64,000 nt of DNA from Alteromonas portus (GTDB taxonomy: Bacteria > Pseudomonadota > Gammaproteobacteria > Enterobacterales > Alteromonadaceae). Position 1 is the first letter of the stretch, and each line of letters begins with the position of its first letter. The translations under genes and the position numbers were made by a program. Positions 37,398 through 47,795 of the stretch are shown piece by piece. The notes below the pieces were generated by a model. That model had not been told where the DNA came from. It saw only the letters and a program-made list of their open reading frames with translations, and did not search any database. The stretch lies in the NCBI RefSeq assembly GCF_005117025.1, contig NZ_SWCO01000001.1, forward strand, positions 806,001 to 870,000. Reading direction: 5' to 3'.

Positions 37398-38585
37398 ATG
37401 TTTTTACATACCAATGTGGCAGCACAAGAAGCCACAAACACCTTATTTGGTGTAAATAAAGGCCTTAGCCGGTCGTTTGAACAACTCAGTTCAGGGCTTC
37501 GTATCAACAAATCGAGTGATGATGCGGCAGGGCTTCAAATTTCCAATCGTCTTAGCAGTCAAGCGCTTGGCCTCAATCAAGCAGTGGCTAATGCCAATAG
37601 TGGACAGGCACTTACTCAAGTTGTCGACGGAAGCCTAGGTGAAGTTACCCGTCACTTAAACAGCATACGCACCTTATCAATAGCCTCGCAAAACGGGATT
37701 TACAGTAAAAGCGATTTAGCATCTATTAACCAAGAGGTTCAAGGTCACCTTCAAGAAATATCGCGTATTGCGGGAACGACTTCTTTTGCAGGAGAAAAGC
37801 TCTTTGACGGAAGTTTTGTCCGCGATTTTACGGTAAGCGCTAATGGTGGCCAAAGCATTCGTGTCGATTTATCACTCGAAGGAGATGGAATAGGCCTTTC
37901 TGCATTAGGTTTATCTGGTTTTTCCGTATCTGAATCAGGCCAGCAATCTAATGCCATAGGTGGAGATGACGTGTCTGGGGCAAGCGCATTTAGCGCTGGT
38001 GAAGTCATTCTTAACGCTGACGATTCCCCCGGAGAAAAAAGAATCAGTATTTCAACAGATAGCGGGTTAACGTTTATTGAGCGGGCAGTACAACTGATTG
38101 AAAATCAGGGTGTCAATGCTGCGCTTATTAGTAATACCGCGAATGAAATACTCGGGCTTAATGCAACAAGTGCAAATCTTCTAACCGGCGACGTAACTCT
38201 AGACCAAGCAAGTGCCGAACTTCGGGTGGCTACCCCTACAGGTGAACTACAAATATCGTCGAGTTTAAACAGCAAAGTAGGGCAATATAATGCCCAGAGT
38301 GCACAGCAAAGTGAGAGCGCGCTTAGTATTATCGATAACGCTTTAGAAATTATAGGAAATTTGCGCACAGACATGGGAGCGACATCGAACCGTTTTTCTT
38401 CGGCATTAAAGAGTTTGTCGAGCACAAGCGTAAATATTCAGCGCGCCAATGCTCAAATCACTCAATCGGACTTTACTAGTGTTACTGCCGAAGAGACGCG
38501 TTTTTCCATTTTACAGAAAGCCAATGTGAGTGTTTTGGCCATGGCTAACCAAATGCCACAAAATGTCCTATTCCTATTGAATTAG
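37398..38585 (+). CDS. Orphan flagellin
   Basis: 395 residues. Conserved flagellin D0/D1 ends: N-terminal SSGLRINKSSDDAAGLQISNR region (about 30-52) with a NANSGQALTQVVDGSL helix, and C-terminal DMGATSNRFSSALKSLSSTS to the end. The central domain (about 150-300) is short and Ser/Ala-rich. The start MFLHTNVAAQEA and the end QMPQNVLFLLN depart from the usual MAxxVNTN and ..ALxLLG pattern. No flagellar gene is in the window, and I see no good FliA-type promoter. Could be an alternative filament subunit or a non-motility adhesin. Confidence 0.85.
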   Translation: MFLHTNVAAQEATNTLFGVNKGLSRSFEQLSSGLRINKSSDDAAGLQISNRLSSQALGLNQAVANANSGQALTQVVDGSLGEVTRHLNSIRTLSIASQNGIYSKSDLASINQEVQGHLQEISRIAGTTSFAGEKLFDGSFVRDFTVSANGGQSIRVDLSLEGDGIGLSALGLSGFSVSESGQQSNAIGGDDVSGASAFSAGEVILNADDSPGEKRISISTDSGLTFIERAVQLIENQGVNAALISNTANEILGLNATSANLLTGDVTLDQASAELRVATPTGELQISSSLNSKVGQYNAQSAQQSESALSIIDNALEIIGNLRTDMGATSNRFSSALKSLSSTSVNIQRANAQITQSDFTSVTAEETRFSILQKANVSVLAMANQMPQNVLFLLN

Positions 38586-38621
38586 TGTTACTGACTAATC
38601 GAAGCTCTAGGGTTCAAGCGC

Positions 38622-39098
38622 TCAAAAATCAGAAAAAATAATGGCCTCGGCGCTACGAGCATGCTGTTTTAAACTTTCTATTTCAGGCGCTGTAAAGCTA
38701 CGTGGTTCATCAAACAGAAGGCATAACGTTCCCAACTCATAACCGTCTTTATTGCGCAAAATAGCACCTGCATACGCTCTAATAAAAGGGTTTCCAGTGA
38801 CTAGCGGGTTATTAGCAAATAGCTTGTCGGCTTTAGCGTCGGGGACAATCAAGTACTCTTCTTCGGCTATCGCGTAGGTGCAAAACGAGATATTACGCGG
38901 TGTTTCGGTAGCATCCATACACTGGCGAGACTTAAACCATTGGCGATCTTCTGCAACAAGGCTCACCAAGCAGGTTTTAGCATTAAATTCTTCCTGTACG
39001 GTTTTGGTAAGTTCGTCAAGTTGTTCGCTTGGCGAAGTATCTAAAATATCTAACGACTCCAGCGCAGCAATACGCGCTTTCTCATATTCATGGTTCAT
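38622..39098 (-). CDS. GAF-domain protein
   Basis: 158 residues, one GAF domain and no output domain. Typical segments: EKARIAALESLDILDTSPSEQ at the start, EDRQWFKSRQ, the ETPRNISFCTYAI motif with a conserved Cys, and GTLCLLFDEPRSF. This subgroup usually heads longer diguanylate cyclases or kinases, so a stand-alone copy may be a small-ligand or redox sensor acting in trans. Monocistronic. Confidence 0.8.
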   Translation of the reverse strand: MNHEYEKARIAALESLDILDTSPSEQLDELTKTVQEEFNAKTCLVSLVAEDRQWFKSRQCMDATETPRNISFCTYAIAEEEYLIVPDAKADKLFANNPLVTGNPFIRAYAGAILRNKDGYELGTLCLLFDEPRSFTAPEIESLKQHARSAEAIIFSDF

Positions 39099-39226
39099 TG
39101 AGGTTATTTCACAGTAAATAATGGTGTAGTACCAAAAAAGATAAGGAGGATAGTTTACCGTTGAATTAGAAAAACGCTATCTATTAAAAACGAAATATCA
39201 ATCGGCGCAATGTCAGTGGCTTATCA

Positions 39227-40135
39227 TTAAAACAGGGCATTCTGTTCGGGCTGGCTTTTAATAGACAGGTTATTTAGCACAAGTGATGGATTATCGTTGT
39301 TATACAAATCGATAAACTGCTGAGCTAACCAAGGGGCGTCTTTGTTGTCGGGGCGGTGACAAAAAAAGTACACGTCTTTTCCTTCACTTTGCCAAATCTT
39401 CACTTTTTTCACCCAAGGCAATAAACAGCGCTGGTTATCATCGTCTATATCGTTACCGACAAAACGGACAATGGGAGTATGGCCTGTAGCGATAACGTTA
39501 ACGGGAACCCGCGGTTTTTTCTGCCGGACTTCTTCTAGCATAGCACGCTTATCTGCTCCGCCTGCATCTAAAGGCCCGCTAAATAAAGCTCGGGTGTCCA
39601 TAATGATTCTATTCGCACCGTGGCGGATCAAAAGTTGGTTAAGCGCCTTTTCCTCATCCCCCTTTGCAAAAAATGCCAGGTGGCGCACTTCAACCGCTAC
39701 GTTTAATTCCTGGGGTAACGCCGCTAAAAAAGTATCTAAAATGGATAGCTTTTCTGGCCCAAAAGAAGCGGGCAGTTGCAGCATCATTACTCCTAGCTTT
39801 TCTTTTAGCGGACTTAATAAAGCAAGCTGTTGGGTAACCTCTTCTTCACAATGCTGTAATTGATGTACATGCGTAATGTTTTGGTGAAACTTGAAAGTAA
39901 ATCTGAAGTGGTCGGGTGTTGAATCGCACCATCTCGCTACAGCGTCTTGGTGGGGAAGAGAGTAAAATGTGGTATTCCCTTCAACCGTATTACACTCCTT
40001 GGCATACAACGACAATCCATTATCAGACTTGGGATAATTAGCAAACCACGTGCTTGGCCAATGGCTGTGTTGCCACATTGGCAATCCAATATAGAGATTT
40101 CCTTGTGATATGGCTGATTTGTGCATATTTGTCAT
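39227..40135 (-). CDS. yecE: DUF72 protein, YecE-like
   Basis: 302 residues with the DUF72 TIM-barrel pattern: LYIGLPMWQHSHW, the NTVEGNTTFYSLP segment, FRFTFKFHQNITH, and the late HRPDNKDAPWLA. Function unknown in the family. Divergent from aspS; yecE also neighbours aspS in E. coli, supporting orthology. Its start region overlaps the aspS promoter. Confidence 0.85.
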   Translation of the reverse strand: MTNMHKSAISQGNLYIGLPMWQHSHWPSTWFANYPKSDNGLSLYAKECNTVEGNTTFYSLPHQDAVARWCDSTPDHFRFTFKFHQNITHVHQLQHCEEEVTQQLALLSPLKEKLGVMMLQLPASFGPEKLSILDTFLAALPQELNVAVEVRHLAFFAKGDEEKALNQLLIRHGANRIIMDTRALFSGPLDAGGADKRAMLEEVRQKKPRVPVNVIATGHTPIVRFVGNDIDDDNQRCLLPWVKKVKIWQSEGKDVYFFCHRPDNKDAPWLAQQFIDLYNNDNPSLVLNNLSIKSQPEQNALF

Positions 40136-40163
40136 TGGGCTTTATCAAGCATTTGTTTATACT
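40135..40163 (+). promoter_or_regulatory. Likely aspS promoter
   Basis: -35 TTGGGC (40135-40140), 17-bp spacer, -10 TATACT (40158-40163), followed by GC-rich ATGCGGCC. It would give an mRNA leader of about 155 nt. Confidence 0.5.
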
Positions 40164-40325
40164 ATGCGGCCTTTAAATCATTACATTATGCATGTTGTGG
40201 GTGGGCCAGTTAATTGGCCAGCAAGTTTACGCGATTTTTGGCAAAGTCTTAAGCCCAAAAGTAAGCGGTTTTGAACGCCAATTCACTGCATACGAAGCAA
40301 GAAAAAACATCAGGGGTCAAGGACC

Positions 40326-42086
40326 ATGCGCACAGATTACTGTGGGAATATCGATTCATCATACATTGGACAAGAAGTTACCCTTTGCGGGTGGGTTAAT
40401 AAGCGTCGCGATTTGGGCGGTGTAATTTTCATCGACTTACGCGACCGCGAAGGTATCGTACAAGTGGTGTTCGACCCAGATTTACCAGACGTGCTATCGG
40501 TAGCTAACACATTGCGTAGCGAATTCTGCGTAAAGCTAACGGGTAAAGTGCGTGCGCGCCCTGAAGGTCAAGTTAACAAAGACATGCGCACAGGTGAGAT
40601 TGAGATCCTAGGCACAGGCCTTGAAGTGATCAACAAGTCTGACGTACTTCCACTAGACTGGAACCAAGAAAACTCAGAAGAACAGCGCCTTCGTTATCGT
40701 TATCTAGATCTTCGCCGTCCTGTAATGAGCCAACGTTTACAATTCCGTGCAAAAGTAACCGGTGCTGTACGTCGCTTCCTAGAAGAAGAAGGTTTCCTTG
40801 ATATTGAAACCCCTATTCTTACTAAGGCAACGCCAGAAGGTGCACGTGACTACCTAGTGCCAAGCCGCACCCACAAAGGTGAGTTCTTTGCACTTCCGCA
40901 GTCGCCACAGCTTTTCAAACAGCTTCTGATGATGTCGGGCATGGACCGTTACTATCAAATCGTTAAGTGCTTCCGCGATGAAGACTTACGTGCCGACCGT
41001 CAGCCAGAATTTACCCAAATCGATATTGAGACCACGTTCTTAGATGCCGATGGCGTAATGTCTATTACCGAGCGTATGATCCGCGACTTGTTCAACAAAA
41101 TGCTAAACGTTGACCTTGGTGACTTCCCGCGTATGACTTATGCAGAAGCAATGAAGCGCTTTGGTAGCGACAAGCCCGACTTGCGCAACCCGCTAGAGTT
41201 AACAGACGTTGCAGACTTGCTTGCTAACGTTGACTTTAAAGTATTCAGCGGCCCAGCCAACGACCCGAAAGGTCGCGTTGCGGCTATTCGCGTACCTGGC
41301 GGTGCGTCACTTTCGCGCAAGCAAATTGACGAATACACCAAGTTCGTAGGTATTTACGGCGCGAAAGGCCTAGCATGGATTAAAGTTAACGATGCTGGCG
41401 CAGGTCTTGAAGGACTACAGTCGCCAATCCTTAAATTCCTAACGGAAGACATTACTAACGCAATCATTGAGCGCACTGGCGCACAAAGTGGCGATATTCT
41501 ATTGTTCGGTGCAGACAGCTACACTGTGGTTACCGAAGCGATGGGCGCACTTCGTCTTAAGCTTGGTGAAGACTTTGAGCTTCTTGAAGGCGAGTGGAAA
41601 CCACTTTGGGTTGTTGACTTCCCAATGTTCGAAGAGTTTGACGGTCAGCTTCACGCTATTCACCACCCGTTTACCGCGCCACGTGGTTTAACGCCAGAAG
41701 AACTTAAAGCTAACCCAGCTGAAGCCTTATCTGATGCTTACGATATGGTATTGAACGGTGTTGAATTAGGCGGTGGTTCTGTACGTATTCACAATGAAGA
41801 CATGCAGTCTACGGTATTCAACATTCTTGGCATTGACGATGAAGAAGCGAAGAACAAGTTTGGCTTCTTGCTTGACGCGCTGCGCTTTGGTGCGCCGCCG
41901 CATGCAGGTCTTGCGTTTGGTCTAGACCGTCTTGTAATGCTTATGACTGGCGCGACGTCTATTCGTGATGTGATGGCGTTCCCTAAAACGACCACAGCGG
42001 CATGTCCGTTAACATCGGCGCCTAGCCCTGCAAACCCACAGCAGCTTGAAGAGCTCGCTATTGCAACGGTGAAAAAGCAATCGTAA
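40326..42086 (+). CDS. aspS: Aspartyl-tRNA synthetase
   Basis: 586 residues, bacterial type. OB-fold anticodon-binding domain (1-105; [22 protein letters not shown]), class II catalytic core with motif 2 [16 protein letters not shown] (about 217-232), the bacterial GAD insertion (about 285-420), and motif 3 [13 protein letters not shown] near 530. Charges tRNA-Asp. ATG with AAGGA upstream. Starts a run aspS-nudB-ruvC-ruvA-ruvB. Confidence 0.97.
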   Translation: MRTDYCGNIDSSYIGQEVTLCGWVNKRRDLGGVIFIDLRDREGIVQVVFDPDLPDVLSVANTLRSEFCVKLTGKVRARPEGQVNKDMRTGEIEILGTGLEVINKSDVLPLDWNQENSEEQRLRYRYLDLRRPVMSQRLQFRAKVTGAVRRFLEEEGFLDIETPILTKATPEGARDYLVPSRTHKGEFFALPQSPQLFKQLLMMSGMDRYYQIVKCFRDEDLRADRQPEFTQIDIETTFLDADGVMSITERMIRDLFNKMLNVDLGDFPRMTYAEAMKRFGSDKPDLRNPLELTDVADLLANVDFKVFSGPANDPKGRVAAIRVPGGASLSRKQIDEYTKFVGIYGAKGLAWIKVNDAGAGLEGLQSPILKFLTEDITNAIIERTGAQSGDILLFGADSYTVVTEAMGALRLKLGEDFELLEGEWKPLWVVDFPMFEEFDGQLHAIHHPFTAPRGLTPEELKANPAEALSDAYDMVLNGVELGGGSVRIHNEDMQSTVFNILGIDDEEAKNKFGFLLDALRFGAPPHAGLAFGLDRLVMLMTGATSIRDVMAFPKTTTAACPLTSAPSPANPQQLEELAIATVKKQS

Positions 42087-42089
42087 TTT

Positions 42090-42530
42090 ATGGCGTATAA
42101 GAAGCCTGAATCTGCACTGGTAGTGTTGTACGACCAACACTACCGAGTGCTGCTTTTGCAACGACAAGACGACCCCACCTTTTGGCAGTCGGTAACCGGC
42201 GCGTTAGAAGAGGGAGAGTTACCCTTAGAAACGGCATATCGTGAAGTGTGTGAAGAAATTGGTATCGATGCCAAAGCACACGGCTTTGTGGTTAACGACC
42301 ACGATAAGCAAAACCAATATGAAATTCGTAGCCGCTGGCTACATCGTTATCCTCCTGGTACTGTGCACAACACAGAACACGTATTTTCCCTTCAAATAAA
42401 CAGCGATTTACCCCTTGCCTTAACAGAGCACTTGCAGTACGAATGGGTGTCGAAAGACGAAGCGCTCGCGCGTTTATGGTCTCCCTCTAATAAAGAAGCG
42501 GTATCTTTGTTTGTACCGAGTGTGCCTTAA
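42090..42530 (+). CDS. nudB: Dihydroneopterin triphosphate pyrophosphohydrolase (Nudix)
   Basis: 146 residues. Nudix box [22 protein letters not shown] (about 37-58) with the REVCEE metal-binding core. NudB removes pyrophosphate from dihydroneopterin triphosphate in folate synthesis. The assignment is strengthened by synteny with aspS and ruvC as in E. coli; yebC, which separates them there, is missing here. Three bases after aspS and one-base overlap with ruvC. Confidence 0.9.
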   Translation: MAYKKPESALVVLYDQHYRVLLLQRQDDPTFWQSVTGALEEGELPLETAYREVCEEIGIDAKAHGFVVNDHDKQNQYEIRSRWLHRYPPGTVHNTEHVFSLQINSDLPLALTEHLQYEWVSKDEALARLWSPSNKEAVSLFVPSVP

Positions 42531-43048
42531 TGGTTATACTGGGTATAGATCCAGGTTCTCGGATCACAGGCTACGGTTTAATTGCACGCAAGCAAGGTAA
42601 ACTGGTGTATGTAGCAAGCGGGTGCATTCGCGTTGGAACGGCAGATTTGCCTTCTCGTCTTGCTAATATCTTCACCGGAGTTGGCGATATTATTCGTCAA
42701 TATAAACCCGACCAGTTTGCGATTGAGCAAGTATTTATGGCGAAAAACCCTGATTCAGCGTTAAAGCTTGGTCAGGCCAGAGGGGCCGCCATTGTGGCAG
42801 CCACCCAAGCGCAACTTCCTGTTGCTGAATACAGCGCAAGGCAAATTAAGCAGTCGGTAGTTGGAAAAGGTGGCGCAGATAAAACGCAAGTTCAGCACAT
42901 GGTAAAACACCTGCTTAGCTTAAGCGGCACGCCACAGGCCGATGCTGCCGATGCGTTAGCCGTTGCCTTGTGTCATGCACACACTGAACAGAGCCTGATA
43001 AACATGGCAGGGCAAGCCCGAAAAACCGTTCGTGGTCGTTTGCGCTAA
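42530..43048 (+). CDS. ruvC: Holliday junction resolvase RuvC
   Basis: 172 residues. The four catalytic acids are at the E. coli positions: Asp7 (ILGIDPGS), Glu66 (FAIEQVF), Asp138 and Asp141 ([11 protein letters not shown]). Cuts Holliday junctions with RuvAB. TAATG overlap with nudB indicates coupling. Confidence 0.97.
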   Translation: MVILGIDPGSRITGYGLIARKQGKLVYVASGCIRVGTADLPSRLANIFTGVGDIIRQYKPDQFAIEQVFMAKNPDSALKLGQARGAAIVAATQAQLPVAEYSARQIKQSVVGKGGADKTQVQHMVKHLLSLSGTPQADAADALAVALCHAHTEQSLINMAGQARKTVRGRLR

Positions 43049-43084
43049 TACTGCTCGAAGCTCACGCTTTTACAGAGATAATTC

Positions 43085-43705
43085 ATGATTGGACGAATTC
43101 GCGGTACGTTGGCTGAGAAACAGCCTCCAGAAATTCTTGTAGATGTAGCCGGCGTTGGCTACGAAATTCACATGCCTATGACCAGTTTCTACCAGCTTCC
43201 CGCGGTGGGTGAAGAAGTAGTGGTGTACACACACTTTGTGGTTCGTGAAGACGCCCAGTTACTGTTTGGTTTTGCTGATAAAATGGAAAGAGGGCTTTTT
43301 AGAGAATTGATCAAAGCCAATGGTGTAGGCCCGAAGTTAGGCCTTGCTATTTTATCTGGTATGTCGGCAAGCCAGTTTTTGGCAAGCGTACAAAATGAAG
43401 ATGTTTCTGCGCTCGTCAGCTTACCGGGTATAGGTAAGAAAACCGCAGAGCGTTTAGTGGTAGAGCTTAAAGACCGCTTAGCAAAATTTGGCAAGGCGCA
43501 GAGTATTGCTGTACCGCCCCCAAGTGGCGACTTGTTATCCACCAACACTATTGTTGCTGTAAACGACGCTCGGGAAGAAGCGCAAAGCGCGCTTATTGCA
43601 CTGGGCTATAAACCTGCTCAAGCGAGCAAGCTAGTCGACAGCGTATATAAAGAGGGCATGGAAAGCGAAGCCCTTATTCGCGAATCATTAAAAGCGGCCA
43701 TATAA
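43085..43705 (+). CDS. ruvA: Holliday junction DNA helicase subunit RuvA
   Basis: 206 residues. N-terminal OB fold ([23 protein letters not shown] region), helix-hairpin-helix pair ([13 protein letters not shown] and [18 protein letters not shown], about 78-130), flexible linker, and C-terminal domain (150-206) that contacts RuvB. Tetramer that holds the junction. Confidence 0.97.
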   Translation: MIGRIRGTLAEKQPPEILVDVAGVGYEIHMPMTSFYQLPAVGEEVVVYTHFVVREDAQLLFGFADKMERGLFRELIKANGVGPKLGLAILSGMSASQFLASVQNEDVSALVSLPGIGKKTAERLVVELKDRLAKFGKAQSIAVPPPSGDLLSTNTIVAVNDAREEAQSALIALGYKPAQASKLVDSVYKEGMESEALIRESLKAAI

Positions 43706-43773
43706 TGGCACTCAACGAAGACAGCAGTTCTTAGTCTGCCTGTCTTCACGTTACCGTTTAAAGTAGAACTATC

Positions 43774-44778
43774 ATGATTGAAGCCGACAGACTGATTACG
43801 CCTGAAGCAAGCACCGAAGACGAGGTCATCGACCGCGCCATTCGCCCTAAAATGTTGGAAGACTATACGGGGCAGCCTCACGTGTGTGAGCAAATGGAAA
43901 TTTTTATTCAAGCTGCGCGTAATCGCGACGATGCGCTAGACCATCTACTTATTTTTGGTCCGCCAGGGCTAGGTAAAACCACGCTTGCGAATATTGTGGC
44001 AAATGAAATGGGCGTGAACATTAAAACCACGTCAGGCCCTGTGCTAGAAAAAGCTGGCGACTTGGCTGCACTGCTTACCAACCTTGAGCGCAATGATGTA
44101 TTGTTCATAGACGAAATACATCGCCTAAGCCCAGTAGTAGAAGAAATTCTTTATCCTGCCATGGAAGACTATCAACTTGATATTATGATAGGCGAGGGGC
44201 CGGCCGCCCGTTCAATTAAGCTAGACCTTCCTCCTTTTACGCTGGTAGGCGCTACCACCCGCGCAGGCTCGCTAACGTCGCCATTACGCGACCGTTTCGG
44301 TATTGTTCAACGCCTTGAGTTTTACAACGTAAAAGACCTTACCAGTATTGTGGCAAGAAGCGCGAGCTATCTGAATTTAGACATGAACGAGGAAGGTGCG
44401 CAAGAAGTGGCACGTCGCTCGCGTGGCACACCGCGTATTGCTAATCGTTTGTTACGCCGTGTTCGGGATTATGCCGAAATCAAATCTGACGGTACTGTGG
44501 GCGCCGACGTTGCTGCCAAAGCTTTAGATATGCTTGATGTAGACAAAGAAGGCTTTGACTACATGGACCGTAAATTGCTTACTGCTATTATCGAAAAGTT
44601 TGATGGTGGGCCAGTAGGCTTAGACAATTTGGCAGCAGCCATTGGTGAAGAGAAAGAAACCATAGAAGACGTGATTGAACCGTTTCTTATTCAACAGGGC
44701 TTTTTACAGCGCACGCCTCGAGGCCGAATTGTGTCGCAGCGTGCTTATCTTCATTTTGATTTCGCTCCGTCAGAATAA
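43774..44778 (+). CDS. ruvB: Holliday junction DNA helicase subunit RuvB
   Basis: 334 residues. AAA+ motor: Walker [10 protein letters not shown] near 64-72, Walker [11 protein letters not shown] near 110, sensor 1 [18 protein letters not shown], and a C-terminal winged helix ([19 protein letters not shown]). Drives branch migration. 68 bp after ruvA, same operon, followed by a terminator. Confidence 0.97.
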   Translation: MIEADRLITPEASTEDEVIDRAIRPKMLEDYTGQPHVCEQMEIFIQAARNRDDALDHLLIFGPPGLGKTTLANIVANEMGVNIKTTSGPVLEKAGDLAALLTNLERNDVLFIDEIHRLSPVVEEILYPAMEDYQLDIMIGEGPAARSIKLDLPPFTLVGATTRAGSLTSPLRDRFGIVQRLEFYNVKDLTSIVARSASYLNLDMNEEGAQEVARRSRGTPRIANRLLRRVRDYAEIKSDGTVGADVAAKALDMLDVDKEGFDYMDRKLLTAIIEKFDGGPVGLDNLAAAIGEEKETIEDVIEPFLIQQGFLQRTPRGRIVSQRAYLHFDFAPSE

Positions 44779-44815
44779 TTTACCGTCCCTTTGTAAGAAG
44801 GTTTAGATTCGTTTT

Positions 44816-44848
44816 AAAAGCCTAGCAGGATTGCTGGGCTTTTTTTGG
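44816..44848 (+). terminator. Terminator of the aspS-ruvB run
   Basis: Stem AAAAGCCTAGCA / TGCTGGGCTTTT (one mismatch) with a four-base loop and a run of T. Confidence 0.85.
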
Positions 44849-45010
44849 CAACACGGAAAATATAGAAGCCGTTTCAAACGCTACAAGAAAATGCTCGTAT
44901 GGGGGAGCTGTCAGTTCAGAGCATTGAAAGTGGATAGCGAATTATCGCATAGCGCAAGTTAAGCATGGGCCGCTAATATTTTGTGTTGTACCGATGCTAA
45001 ATTACAGGCA
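44849..45010. other. Intergenic stretch between ruvB terminator and small RNA
   Basis: No gene, repeat or clear signal seen in this part. Confidence 0.4.
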
Positions 45011-45143
45011 AAAAAAAGCCCGCTCATTGAGCGGGCTAAAACAACAAGTGTTGAAGGAAATAAATCCAGGGAACTCATGTCTAACAGGAGAATAACTCTT
45101 GCATGACCGTGCTAAGCACCATCACGCTCTGTACGACTGATGC
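45011..45143 (-). ncRNA. Candidate small RNA with own promoter and terminator
   Basis: Minus strand, about 130 nt. A strong promoter (45149-45176) predicts a start near 45143. A 5' stem GCGTGA..TCATGC enclosing GTGC-TTA-GCAC (45101-45127) follows, then a mostly single-stranded middle with U-rich TTTATTTCC, and finally an intrinsic terminator: AGCCCGCTC (45029-45037) / GAGCGGGCT (45017-45025) then eight T. The middle holds GTTCCCTGG (45066-45074), similar to the seed-region TTCCCTGG I recall in ArcZ and SdsR, but I cannot name the family. No minus-strand gene precedes the terminator, so it can only end this transcript. Features fit an Hfq-dependent regulatory RNA. Confidence 0.68.
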
Positions 45144-45148
45144 TGTGC

Positions 45149-45176
45149 ATTATAGGGAGAGCAGAAAAAACTACAA
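45149..45176 (-). promoter_or_regulatory. Promoter of the candidate small RNA
   Basis: Minus strand: -35 TTGTAG (45171-45176), 16-bp spacer, perfect -10 TATAAT (45149-45154). It is preceded by an A/T-rich stretch (45177-45215) that could act as an UP element. Confidence 0.7.
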
Positions 45177-45363
45177 TTGAGTAAAATTGTTGTTTTGAAT
45201 TAGAAAAACTAATGTGTTAACTGGGTGTTTCATATTGGTTTATTTTTAATTAAATGTTAGCTTTGATAGGGTCTGTGGGGAGGTTTTGTTCTGCATTTTG
45301 TCGCGCTAATTAGTTATTTTAACTCCGTTTTGGATTATTAAATTTTTGGGTGAAGGAATAGTT
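45177..45363. other. AT-rich region upstream of ybgC
   Basis: Strongly AT-rich DNA shared by the divergent small RNA and the Tol-Pal operon. I cannot pick a confident plus-strand promoter. No open frame. Confidence 0.35.
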
Positions 45364-45762
45364 ATGCATTTACATCAGGTAAGAGTGTATTACGAAGATA
45401 CCGACGCAGGCGGTATCGTCTATTATGCGAATTACCTTAAGTTTATGGAGCGAGCCCGTACGGAGTGGCTTCGCGAGCTAGGTTTTGAACAAGACACGCT
45501 GATGGAACAATCCATCGCTTTCGTCGTCAAACACGTTGAAATGCATAACTATGCGCCTGCACGGTTTAATCAACTGTTGAGTATTGAAACTCGCGTTGTA
45601 GAATTGAAAGGCGCTAGTATGACGTTTCAACAAATTATTAAAAATGAACAAGGCGTTACATTGGTATCCGGAGATATCAAGGTTGCCTGCGTCGATTTGG
45701 CCGTTATGAAGCCAAAAAGATTACCACGTACTTTGTTAGGGGAAATTTCGCGTGTCATCTGA
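45364..45762 (+). CDS. ybgC: YbgC acyl-CoA thioesterase
   Basis: 132 residues from the ATG at 45364 with GAAGGA six bases upstream; a TTG 18 bp earlier extends the frame but lies before the ribosome site. Hotdog-fold signature [19 protein letters not shown] with catalytic Asp, and [13 protein letters not shown]. Thioesterase associated with phospholipid/acyl-carrier metabolism. First gene of the Tol-Pal operon, overlapping tolQ by 11 bp. Confidence 0.95.
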   Translation: MHLHQVRVYYEDTDAGGIVYYANYLKFMERARTEWLRELGFEQDTLMEQSIAFVVKHVEMHNYAPARFNQLLSIETRVVELKGASMTFQQIIKNEQGVTLVSGDIKVACVDLAVMKPKRLPRTLLGEISRVI

Positions 45763-46441
45763 TCTCACTTTTATTGGCTTGTTCTTACAAGCGAGTTTTA
45801 TTGTTCAACTAGTTATGCTTTTGTTGCTAAGCGTGTCGATAGCGTCGTGGACGTTTATCTTCCAACGCAGCAAAGCGTTGTCGGCGGCACGCAACGAAAT
45901 GCGTCAGTTTGAAGATAAGTTCTGGTCAGGCGCTGACCTTAACCGTCTTTATCAAGAGCTTTCTGCCAGAACTAACCTAACAGGCATGGGCAGCATCTTT
46001 TGCTCAGGCTTTAAAGAGTTTGTTCGCCTGCGCAAGTCTAACACCGCTACCAACGGCATAGTTGATGGTACATACCGTGCCATGCGCGTTTCTATGTCTC
46101 GTCAAGTCGAAGAACTAGAAAGTCGTTTACCCTTTTTAGCCACGGCGGGCTCAATTAGTCCTTACATCGGTCTATTTGGAACTGTGTGGGGGATCATGAA
46201 TGCCTTCATCGCACTAGGTGAAGTGCAGCAAGCTACCCTTGCTATGGTAGCGCCGGGTATTGCAGAAGCACTTATTGCAACTGCTATCGGCCTGTTTGCT
46301 GCTATTCCTGCGGTTATTGCCTACAACCGTTTCAGCCATCAGGTTGAGAAGCTTGAAAATAGCTACGGTAACTTTATGGAAGAATTCTCTGCAATCCTTC
46401 ACCGCCAAGCCGTTGCTGCGCAAGCACAACAACAAGCCTAA
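45752..46441 (+). CDS. tolQ: Tol-Pal system proton channel subunit TolQ
   Basis: 229 residues from a GTG inside the ybgC end. Three TM helices (about 15-37, 128-150, 165-188); the second contains [20 protein letters not shown], the MotA/TolQ/ExbB signature. Works with TolR to use proton motive force for outer-membrane constriction at division. Confidence 0.95.
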   Translation: MSSDLTFIGLFLQASFIVQLVMLLLLSVSIASWTFIFQRSKALSAARNEMRQFEDKFWSGADLNRLYQELSARTNLTGMGSIFCSGFKEFVRLRKSNTATNGIVDGTYRAMRVSMSRQVEELESRLPFLATAGSISPYIGLFGTVWGIMNAFIALGEVQQATLAMVAPGIAEALIATAIGLFAAIPAVIAYNRFSHQVEKLENSYGNFMEEFSAILHRQAVAAQAQQQA

Positions 46442-46470
46442 GCGTTTACATTCCAAACGGAGGACTTGTT

Positions 46471-46890
46471 ATGTATGTAAGAAAACGCCGCAGGCCGGTA
46501 TCAGAGATAAACGTAGTGCCTTACATCGACGTGATGTTGGTGTTGCTTATTATCTTTATGGTAACGGCGCCGCTTATTTCTCAGGGGGTAAAGGTGGATT
46601 TGCCTAAAGCAAGTGCCAACCCGATAGAGCAAGAAGATACACCACCAATCATTGCGTCAGTGGATGTTAAGGGTCGCTATTTTCTTAATGTAGGCGAAGA
46701 CCAGGAATCGCCAATTAGCGAAGATGAGCTTGGCGCTATTGTAAAAGCACAGTTGACCAAAGAGCCTAATACGCCCGTAGTGGTAAAAGGCGATGGACAA
46801 GTAGCGTATAACGAAGTGATACAGCTAATGGTGTTATTACAGCAGGCGGGTGTGCCTTCAGTAGGGTTAATGACGGATCCGGTTGAGTAA
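46471..46890 (+). CDS. tolR: Tol-Pal system protein TolR
   Basis: 139 residues. One N-terminal TM helix with the proton-carrying Asp20 in VVPYIDVMLVLLIIF, then a periplasmic ExbD/TolR domain ending in LMVLLQQAGVPSVGLMT. Ribosome site GGAGGA. Partner of TolQ and TolA. Confidence 0.95.
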   Translation: MYVRKRRRPVSEINVVPYIDVMLVLLIIFMVTAPLISQGVKVDLPKASANPIEQEDTPPIIASVDVKGRYFLNVGEDQESPISEDELGAIVKAQLTKEPNTPVVVKGDGQVAYNEVIQLMVLLQQAGVPSVGLMTDPVE

Positions 46891-46897
46891 TAAAGAT

Positions 46898-47791
46898 ATG
46901 TCGAAACCCGAAGTGTCGAAAAGCACGTCAACCGCCAGCCACTCAAACAACGCGAGTAACGGTGTAAGTGGTGATAAAAAGAACGGCAAAAGTGCCAAGC
47001 AAGCCAGTGGGATAAGCCCAGAACAAGTCGGGCTTTACAAATCTATAGGTTTGCATCTTTTTATTGCTGCACTGTTGCTAATTAGCGTCAGTTTTTCTCC
47101 TGAACCTCTGCCGAGTATGCCGTCAAATGCGCCTGTGATAGAAGCGACGTTTATTGATGCGCAAGCAATTGCAGATCAAAAAAGGGAGCAGGCACAAGCT
47201 GAAGCACAAGCAAGAGCCGAAGAGCAAGAAAGGCAAAGAAAAGCAGAGGCGGCAGCAGAGAAAAAACGTCAGCAACAGCTAGCAGCTAAGCGCGCGAAAG
47301 AAAAGCGTGAAGCAGAAGCTGCTGAAGCGAAACGCCAAAAAGACTTGGAACGTTTAGCGGCGCAAAAGGAACAAGAGCGTAAAGAACGTGAAGCAAAAGC
47401 GAAAGCTGAGGCTGAACGGAAGAAAAAAGAAGCGGCTGAACGCGCTGAAATGGAAAGGATCATGCAAGAGCAGCTTGCGAAAGAACAGGCCGCTCAGCAA
47501 GAACGTAGACGAAAACAGGTACTTACTGAAGTCGAGCGCTATACCGCACTTATTCAGCAAACCATTAAGCGCAACCTGTATTCAGACGACAGTTATCAAG
47601 GCAAAACCTGTCGATTGAATATTCGGTTAGCAACAACAGGGTTTGTGACGAGTATTCGCGTACTTGGTGGCAATGATGCGCTGTGTAGGGCAGCTGAAAG
47701 CGCGGTTCGCAGAGCCGAAAAGTTACCGGTATCTGACGCGCCAGACGTTTACGAGCAGTTAAAAGACATTACTTTAAAAGTGGAATTATAG
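46898..47791 (+). CDS. tolA: Cell envelope integrity protein TolA
   Basis: About 297 residues from the ATG at 46898; a TTG at 46883 overlapping tolR is an alternative start. A cytoplasmic polar stretch of about 45 residues, one TM helix ([15 protein letters not shown]), a long Lys/Glu/Ala/Arg helix (about 90-200), and domain III with [17 protein letters not shown], a Cys pair (KTCRLNI, ALCRAAE) and a closing beta strand. Spans the periplasm to Pal and TolB. Low-complexity coding DNA; codon repeats are A-rich. Confidence 0.92.
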   Translation: MSKPEVSKSTSTASHSNNASNGVSGDKKNGKSAKQASGISPEQVGLYKSIGLHLFIAALLLISVSFSPEPLPSMPSNAPVIEATFIDAQAIADQKREQAQAEAQARAEEQERQRKAEAAAEKKRQQQLAAKRAKEKREAEAAEAKRQKDLERLAAQKEQERKEREAKAKAEAERKKKEAAERAEMERIMQEQLAKEQAAQQERRRKQVLTEVERYTALIQQTIKRNLYSDDSYQGKTCRLNIRLATTGFVTSIRVLGGNDALCRAAESAVRRAEKLPVSDAPDVYEQLKDITLKVEL

Positions 47792-47795
47792 TGGT

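Noticed and set aside
40192..40425. 77-codon frame upstream of and overlapping aspS
   Set aside because: It runs into the conserved aspS N terminus in another frame and has no ribosome site.
44950..45085. About 40-codon frame beginning with ATG inside the candidate small RNA
   Set aside because: No Shine-Dalgarno sequence, and the frame runs straight through the intrinsic terminator, so it would not be translated in full.
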